The notes under the pieces were generated by a model that saw nothing but the letters and a program-made list of their open reading frames with translations, ran no database searches and had not been told where the DNA came from. This document shows positions 57,885 through 64,000 of a stretch of DNA of 64,000 bases, one piece after another. Each line of letters starts with the position of its first letter. The first letter of the stretch is position 1. The stretch comes from Dactylorhiza incarnata (Eukaryota > Streptophyta > Magnoliopsida > Asparagales > Orchidaceae), in contig JAWHQI010000065.1 in assembly GCA_033032865.1 (NCBI GenBank), positions 2,170,001-2,234,000 on the forward strand, read 5' to 3'. A program made the translations under genes and the position numbers.

Positions 57885-58028
57885 CACGTTGCAGAAATAC
57901 CATATGAGAATGAGTTAGTGATGGATACAAGACAAGTTGATTATGGAACTGTATCGTACTTGGAAAAGATAGGACTGTTAGGAAGCAACTTGTTGGCTGC
58001 TCACTCTGTTTGGGTGAATGAGGATGAG
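57885..58028 (+). CDS. Amidohydrolase (MTA/SAH deaminase-like), internal exon 3
   Basis: A 48-codon exon, phase 0 at both ends, with donor GTAAGC from 58029. It encodes HVAEIPYENELVMDTRQVDY, then GTVSYLEKIGLLGSNLLAAH and SVWVNEDE. The His of HVAE is the expected third metal ligand, and the His of LAAH is the conserved active-site histidine of ATZ/TRZ amidohydrolases. It joins in frame with exon 2 across a 25,305-base intron full of transposons and with exon 4 across 265 bases. Confidence 0.93.
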
Positions 58029-58293
58029 GTAAGCATAATCACTTCTCTGAAAGGTATGTTTCAGTGCTTTTTTTCTCGAAGGTGGAACTTCAACATGTTA
58101 TTGATACACATTAGCAATCCATCTTTTTCTTTCTATCTTTGCACTCCTAATTGTTGTTGGTAGTTAACAGAACCTAGGAAGGAAACTACTATACATGTTT
58201 TTTTCCCTTCATGATAACGTAGGATAGCAAAAAGACCTACTGTTTTATCAAGTGATATATATCCAGTACAACAAAATATTTAAACTGTTACAG

Positions 58294-58450
58294 ATTCGTT
58301 TGCTGTCCAAGGCTGATGTCAAGGTCTCCCATTGCCCTGCTGCTGCAATGCGAATGCTCGGGTTTGCTCCTATAAAGGAAATGCTTGATATGGGTGTGTG
58401 TGTCTCAATAGGAACCGATGGAGCACCTTCAAATAATAGGATGAGCATAG
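58294..58450 (+). CDS. Amidohydrolase (MTA/SAH deaminase-like), internal exon 4
   Basis: 157 bases (52 codons plus one base). The acceptor is CTGTTACAG and the donor GTTTGT from 58451. It contains VKVSHCPAAAMRMLGFAP and VCVSIGTDGAPSNNRMSI. SHCP is a signature of the MtaD/SsnA group, and the Asp of GTDG is the last metal ligand. The split Val codon (G plus TA) joins exactly to exon 5 (VDEMYLAS), confirming both boundaries. Confidence 0.94.
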
Positions 58451-59189
58451 GTTTGTTTCTTTCCTTTATATTGATTATATTTTTTCCTCTTTTGTTCTAA
58501 TATTTTGCGTGATAACAAGCTGTTTTAAATTGGTTAATCATATTATGATTGTATGCATTTTAAACAGCCTTTTGCCCACTTATTTCTTGAATCCTCTTTT
58601 GGCATATGTCCTTCCTGAGAGTTGCATATGGTTCCATTGATTTTTTCTATTTGAATAATCACAAAGGTTATTTTAAATGATTATCCAGTTTTCCTTCTTT
58701 TAAAAGAAAAGAAGTTTATCCAATTTCAATCATGCCAGCCCAATGTGTGTGTGTTTGTGTGTGTATGTGTGTTCGTGTGTGTGTGCGTGCGTATAACTAA
58801 TTAGGCTCTTTAGAGGAAAACTATGTTGCCCCGATGGGACTGTTATTTGGTTCTTTCCTTCGAACATGCTTTAACTGCAACACCATTGATGAACATGCTT
58901 TAACTGCAACACTACTGATGAACATTGTATTTATTTCTCAAGAGTTGGAATCCCTTTCAGACATGTTTGACTGATTTGTTTTTGTCGGATTATCCGGTGT
59001 AATTTAAATCTGTGTTTCTTCAGTCAACCAAAAGGCTTGAGCCATGGGCTGGTTCCTATATGCTCAGTTTTTTTTGGAACTATGACATGGAAGAAGTATT
59101 TATCGTGATTACTTGTTTATGAAGTTTTCCACAAATGCATAAGAACAGAAAGGCCTTCCAGATTTTCACATGTATATGTCTGTTTCCAG
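58451..59189 (+). other. Intron of the deaminase-like gene
   Basis: 739 bases. It contains a GT microsatellite (58745-58791) and a short direct repeat of GAACATGCTTTAACTGCAACAC (near 58862 and 58892). The acceptor is TGTTTCCAG at 59189. Confidence 0.8.
58745..58791. repeat. (GT)n microsatellite
   Basis: Interrupted GTGTGT tract with TTTG, TATG, TTCG and GCG variants, within a host intron. Confidence 0.9.
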
Positions 59190-59362
59190 TAGATGAGATG
59201 TATCTGGCTTCCCTCATCAACAAAGGGAAAGAAGCTTACACTAAAGGAACAACTAATCCAACTGCTCTTCCTGCCGAGGTGATACTAAAGATGGCAACGA
59301 TATTCGGTGCAAAGTCAGTTTTATGGGATAATGATATAGGTTCTATTGAGGTTGGAAAAAAG
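59190..59362 (+). CDS. Amidohydrolase (MTA/SAH deaminase-like), internal exon 5
   Basis: 173 bases (two bases completing Val, then 57 codons), acceptor TGTTTCCAG, donor GTGAGG from 59363. It encodes DEMYLASLINKGKEAYTKGT, then TNPTALPAEVILKMATIFGA and ends KSVLWDNDIGSIEVGKK. This is the start of the C-terminal subdomain, in which family members continue ADIV or similar. No such continuation was found up to 64000, so the intron after this exon is longer than 4.6 kb and the gene is cut by the window. Confidence 0.93.
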
Positions 59363-60239
59363 GTGAGGTTGCTTTATACCCCTTACTCATTGGCCACTGA
59401 ACATTAAGTTTCTGTTAATGTGGTCTTTTTCATTACAACTTATTTTAGTTCTACATTAGGACATTTTTTCAAAACTATCAACGTACATGTAATAGTATCA
59501 TTTCTTATTGCTCTACTACTTAAAGATGCTGTAGAATATTAACAAACTATGATGATACTTGTTGTATGAATTGAAACTTCTTTTTTAGTGTTGACATATG
59601 CACATCTATTTATAGTGCCATGTGTAAACAATTGTAGAGAATTTCTCAAGAATCTTTTGTAACGATGGCAAGCCTGGACAAATGTTTAGATCACCTTTAT
59701 GGTGCTATGAATGTTATGGGCTCTAACAATTAAAACACCTTTGCCTAATATAAGGCTATGCTTTCCCTGACATCACATTAGCAGGAAGCCTCAGCACTAG
59801 TATTCCTTTTTTTTTGCGAATTGTAGGCATGCCCTTAGTATTTTTTTTTCTTTTTTTTCTTTTTCTTTTGCGAATTGTAAGCATGCCGTAGAACTAGTAT
59901 GCCCTTATTACTCTTTTTTCCCTTATTACTCTCTTATTCAGTGTTTGTTTGTTGTTCTAGCTTGTCATTTATCTTCTTAATCTCTTGATAATGGAGCAGA
60001 CAAGCTGTATATACACTTTACTTCATATCTATTGATGAATTGGCTGAAAATCTCTTTTCGGTCGAGCTTGAGTCGAAACTTATTGCAACTTCCACACCTA
60101 TACATGGACCATATCCGTTACCACTGCATGTCCATTGTCATTTGGTACTTCTTTATCCATTAGTAATATGTTGTCACATATTTTTTAGAAAATTTTCATA
60201 AGTTAGCAATTGTTATATACAGTGTAGGCTTAGAAGAAT
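59363..60239 (+). other. Host intron sequence, no gene seen
   Basis: AT-rich. A short direct repeat (GCGAATTGTAGGCATGCC near 59816 and GCGAATTGTAAGCATGCC near 59870) flanks T-rich tracts. No coding motif. Confidence 0.55.
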
Positions 60240-61000
60240 TATGCAAATTTCAAAGGATCAATTTTGATTCATTTCAGGAAGATCTAGTATAGAAGAATTT
60301 TTTGTGTTAAAACAATGAATTGAGTAGTAAAAGAGCAAAGAAAAGATCTTCATATAATATCTTTTGTTTTTGTAAAAATGCATATGATTGAATACCATGA
60401 GATTAGATTTGATTCATATTATGGAAATAATTGTTTGCTAAATATATGTTGAAGTAATTAAAGATATGTATGATGAACCATTATCTAGTATTAGAAGTAA
60501 TTGCGGAGTCACCAAAGAATTTTCAATCATACTAAGATATAGATGTAGGATCAACATTGATTCTATATATTTTTGTAACAGTTATGGAGATGATTATAAA
60601 ATATATCCAAATCGAGGTGCCTTGATGTATTCTTTTTGCAGATGACAGTTGTAATGGGTGAGATATTTACGGAGTGGAAAACTAGAACGCTAGAGATATT
60701 ATTTAGAAGGTAGAGGACTTCAAATTAGTAGAACGAAGATGAAGTTCATGGCACGAGGTTTTAGTGTAGATGCTATTTTATAATTATCAATCAATCCTAG
60801 TCGATGATAAAATATACTTATGTGTGATAATTTTGAGTATCTTGGATCGATTATTCAAAATAATGGTGAAATGGATAACTGCTCTGAATACTATGTGATA
60901 AGAGGATACCGCTGAGACTTAGGTAAAATATTTAAATCACATTTAGATTGATGATATTGTATGTAGCTAAGTGTTCAATAGTAAAAAAAATGTCATTGTT
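60240..61000 (+). mobile_element. RTE-clade LINE, heavily decayed RT region
   Basis: In broken frames on the plus strand the RTE reverse transcriptase can be followed: an FQEDLV scrap near 60275 (for the usual MPGRST), NAYD-stop-IP near 60380 (for KAYDRVP), then LKICMMNHYL and GSTLILYIFL. The segment around 60620-60655 (VP-stop-CILFADD-like) corresponds to the catalytic FADD box. Later IIQNNGEMDNCS lies near 60855. It is saturated with stops and thus older than the Copia insertions. Confidence 0.7.
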
Positions 61001-61100
61001 ATCTGTTTGATTTTAGTATTTCGAGTATACATGTTTAATCCTACACCGATCATAAGTGTGTTTAGATCCCCATGGGTTATATTTATATATCCATCTCCGT

Positions 61101-61541
61101 TGGATCAAGTGCTTACCCAATTGGTCTATAAGCTCGAATTTATGGAAATGACATAACTATTTTCCTTTATAAAAATGATAGCGCAAAGGCCCAATGCAAA
61201 GCCCTGTACTAAGCGTCGGGTGGACATGAGGTGCTGCGTCGTAAGCACAATGGGCTTGGTGGTTAGTCCCAATTCGAGTCAAAGGGTAGAGAATGGTCCC
61301 AACAATCCCCCCACCCCTCAGTGCTACACTGGAAAACCACATAGGTAATTGGAACCCACACAATTTAAGGGAACCTTTACAAGTTAAGATTGAATTACGG
61401 GCATTATACCGTTATATCCTCCCCAAGCGTTGTTGTCTATCCTCGAACCCACAAACCCACTCTAATATCACTTGTATGATCAAGCGCTTACCCAACTCGT
61501 CCATAAGCTCGAACTTATGGGAAGAGTGCAACTATTTTCTG
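61101..61541 (-). mobile_element. TRIM-like mini LTR element, 5' LTR truncated
   Basis: The 3' LTR at 61101-61304 (204 bases) reads TGTTGGGACC to GATCCA on the minus strand. The purine tract GAGGGGTGGGGGGAT at 61305-61319 directly precedes it. The primer site TGATATTAGAGTGGG (minus) at about 61457-61471 lies next to the start of the other LTR at 61473. The internal region is therefore only about 168 bases with no coding capacity. The second LTR shares GCTTACCCAA, ATAAGCTCGAA and AACTATTTTC with the first but is cut at 61540 by a gypsy-type LTR. Confidence 0.7.
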
Positions 61542-63375
61542 TAACAACCGTAATTTATTACGAAAGTTAAATTTGATTGCAGGGCCTGATCGCGAGCAAA
61601 TTTGACAGAGCAAATGTCTTATAGAGGTACGATGTTTTTTATGTTAATTGTCGCGCGTTAATAAATAAATTGTAGCCACCATGTTATATTCGACACATTT
61701 TAACGTTTGCGCAATGGTATGAAGTATAAATTCTAAGTGTTGGAGTGAAATGCCAATCTTGTAATAAATTAGAAATGTCCAATTCACTCAGTCAAAAATA
61801 ATAACGCGGTTTCCCTTTTCCCCCCTGCGGTTTCCGTAACCGCCCAGTCACTTTGTTTTCCACTCCATTAAATCCCCCGCAACCCCTCGCGCTTCTTTCA
61901 TTCCCGTAGGCGCACGATGGTAGGAAACTGCCGCACACTGTCTTTCCCGCAGTCATTCTCCCCCCACCAAGCGGCACGCCTCTTCCAGCAGATCACTGTC
62001 TTTACCTCTAGTTGACGTTGTTGAAAAGCCAAGCGATCCTTCCTCCCGCATCAGCAGTTAACATATGCAACAACAAGACTCTTCATGTGCGTCTTCTCCC
62101 TCTCAGCCACGCTCCAGACATAGAAATTCCAGCCGCAGGTCTCGCCTCTTCCTCGACGCCTTGCTATTCCTAAGGTAAATTCTGCTGTGGCCTTTGCCGA
62201 CCCTCCTACCTCTCATTTTCCGTCCAGCAAAGGGGTAATAGTCTTCTTCCTTGCAGTCTAAGAAGTGCCGACTCACTCTCCTCCCCAGATCTAGCAAGCG
62301 TGATGATCTTCCATCCCTAATCAGCGGATCGTGTCTTATTGAGTGAGTTTTAGTGATGCGTGGCAGTGAATCCGAGCCCCGACTCTCTTCCGACATCCGA
62401 AAAATAGTTTCGTCACTTTCCCTAACAAATTTTAGCCGTCTTATGTTTTCCTTGTCTTCGATTTCAGGAATCGAAGCTCCCGATCTTCCCTATTCAGAAA
62501 TTGGTTGTCTTGTAGGGTAGAGTCTGCAGTTTTGGGGCAAGGTAAAAGCCCTTAGTGTTTCATACATTGAATCATTCTTGTGGGCTCTTAATTTCATTTG
62601 AAGGGCTTAGTGTTGTAACCAAAACCCTAAAATATCCGTAATAAGTAATTTGGGTTTATGCTTCTTTCAGATTTAGAGCTTGAGCTCACTTAGATCGAAG
62701 AAGAAGCCGGGCTCTGCTAATTATTTTAGAGGTGATCATGCCGCCGCGCCTTGTGTACGAGCGCCACAATACAACGGTAAGGAATTCTATTCTTTTTGGC
62801 TAGACATAATACCTAGATTAATGCACAAATTGTTTCTCGGATAGTAAGAGAATATTTGTAATATTATGAGATCGCATACATCTAGACTTTAATGTGTAAC
62901 ATGATAAGAAATATTGAACTCGTATAAAATTTGTGAATTTGTGCAGTACTTGTAACCACGTATTCCTTTATACGTGCAAATAATACTAACCACCATAATA
63001 AGTATACGAGGCGATTCTTTAGCGTGAAATACGACTTACGATATTCAGATGAATAAATATGAAATCCAACAGTTAATGAAAAATAATTAGGTGGCACGAT
63101 TGAGACTTTCTCTAGTGATGAATAAAGACGCACTATCTTACTCATAGGGCGCAGTAGACCCTATGAGCCTCAAGTTTAGGGAGACGGTTCTCCATTTAGC
63201 AGATTAGTAGCTGCGTGTCTGTGTCCGTGAGACACTAGAACCCCTGCGTTCATTAGTTGGGACTCGAGTCATTAGAATGTGCATAAGAAGCTACTCCACC
63301 TAGAATATGAAGAGTGACGAACATAAGGCAAATAGAATTCAAGTAATACAACAAGATCTCAACTAATTAAACCAA
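61540..63375 (+). repeat. Gypsy-type LTR F
   Basis: It opens TGTAACAACCGTAATTTATTACG inside the TRIM LTR. A leader-like C-rich part with splice-like words (TTTCAGGAATCGAAG near 62464) follows, and blocks shared with the LTR from 14519 (CTTGTGTACGAGCGCC, CTCATAGGGC, ATGAGCCTCAAG, GAATGTGCATAAGAA). It seems truncated near 63375, where a gypsy integrase on the opposite strand begins. Confidence 0.55.
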
Positions 63376-64000
63376 CGCACGTGACATCCACTGTAAATTT
63401 AATTCGTCGATGTCTGACATTATAATACTTTTGTTATCTATCTTGACCCATTCTCAACCGACCACGCATAATTTTAATTCTGTCGTACATTTTATCCATT
63501 ACTTTGTTCTTAAACAACTTCTTTACACCATCTTCGGCCCAACTTAGGGGAGTTCGACATCGTCTACCATAGAGTACTTCAAACGGTGCAATTTGAATAC
63601 TGGGCTGATAACTGTTATTGTATGAAAATTCCATCAGTGCTAAATACTTCTCTCATGATTCTTTTAAATCCAACACCACCATTCTAAGGAGATCAACCAG
63701 TATCTGAATCGTTCGTTCTGATTGCCCATCTGTTTGCAGGTGGAACGTTGTGCGATATCATAATTTAGTTCTCAACTTTTTTTGCTCTAATTTTTAGGTG
63801 CCAGACTTAAATCCCCTGTCTCTGTCCGAAATTATCGACCTTAGAACGCCATGTAACTTCACTATTTTGTCAATATACTGATTGACTAACTTTTCCGTTG
63901 GACCACCCTTCTACATAGGAATGTGCCACGTTTGTCAGACGGTCAATAATTACCCAGATGCCATCATTTCCTGCCTTACTATGCGGGGTAATCCCATAAC
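63376..64000 (-). pseudogene. pol: Ty3/gypsy integrase fragment (Tekay/Del type)
   Basis: Read right to left from the window edge: VMGLPR, then GGPTEKLVNQYIDKIVKLHG, SIISDRDRGF, a TTFHLQTDGQSERTIQIL block, then MEFSYNNSYQPSIQIAPFEV, LYGRRCRTPLSWAEDG and a scrap of the C-terminal domain. These are the integrase core motifs of gypsy elements, with several stops. The gene is cut by the window on the right and by LTR F on the left. Confidence 0.88.

Noticed and set aside
59363..64000. Search for the last exon(s) of the deaminase gene
   Set aside because: No continuation of the GKK-ADI type was recognised, so the gene is treated as continuing beyond 64000.
1..64000. tRNA, rRNA and CRISPR features
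   Set aside because: The only tRNA-like matches are retrotransposon primer sites (TGGTATCAGAG); no cloverleaf, rRNA motif or spacer-repeat array was seen.

Overview
This window looks like nuclear DNA from a flowering plant, probably a eudicot with a large, repeat-rich genome. The evidence is plant-type LTR retrotransposons primed from initiator tRNA-Met, PIF/Harbinger and hAT-like DNA transposons, RTE LINE tails, and one host gene with canonical GT-AG introns. There are no bacterial operons, CRISPR arrays or recognisable RNA genes. I cannot name the species.

The only host gene I can support is on the + strand. It encodes an amidohydrolase of the 5-methylthioadenosine/S-adenosylhomocysteine deaminase (ATZ/TRZ) type. 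Five consecutive internal exons are visible: 9683-9841, 32430-32579, 57885-58028, 58294-58450 and 59190-59362. They join in frame into about 261 codons and carry the later metal-binding motifs (the His of HVAE, the AH and SHCP motifs, the Asp of GTDG). The first exons, with the expected HxH motif, must lie left of position 1, and the last exon(s) right of 64000. Two introns are 22.6 kb and 25.3 kb long because they are packed with transposons.

Layout. 1-8232: a Ty3/gypsy-type LTR, then a minus-strand Sirevirus-like Copia remnant whose LTR seems to be split by a decayed plus-strand Copia (2891 to about 7600). 8912-9420: RTE LINE tail. 9842-32429 (first giant intron): two hAT-like non-autonomous elements, a Copia LTR, and a nest in which a gypsy-type LTR (from 14519) is split by a complete chromovirus (16503-31803), itself split by a non-autonomous Copia element (19968-27961). 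32580-57884 (second giant intron): a Tourist-like MITE, decayed Copia pieces, a gypsy pol fragment, two gag-only LTR elements (38754-40945 and 42030-45214), an apparently intact two-gene PIF/Harbinger transposon (45334-51346) with a 2 kb CA/TG array, another gypsy-type LTR and more Copia remains. 57885-64000: three host exons, a decayed RTE LINE, a TRIM-like mini-element, a gypsy-type LTR and a minus-strand gypsy integrase fragment.

Most interesting: (1) the non-autonomous Copia element with a second, non-pol open reading frame and arrays of TCGACG-type palindromes; (2) the intact PIF/Harbinger element together with a MITE sharing its TIR in the same intron; (3) the gag-protease element whose LTR carries three adjacent perfect hairpins; (4) the host deaminase gene, whose splicing must skip two introns of more than 22 kb.
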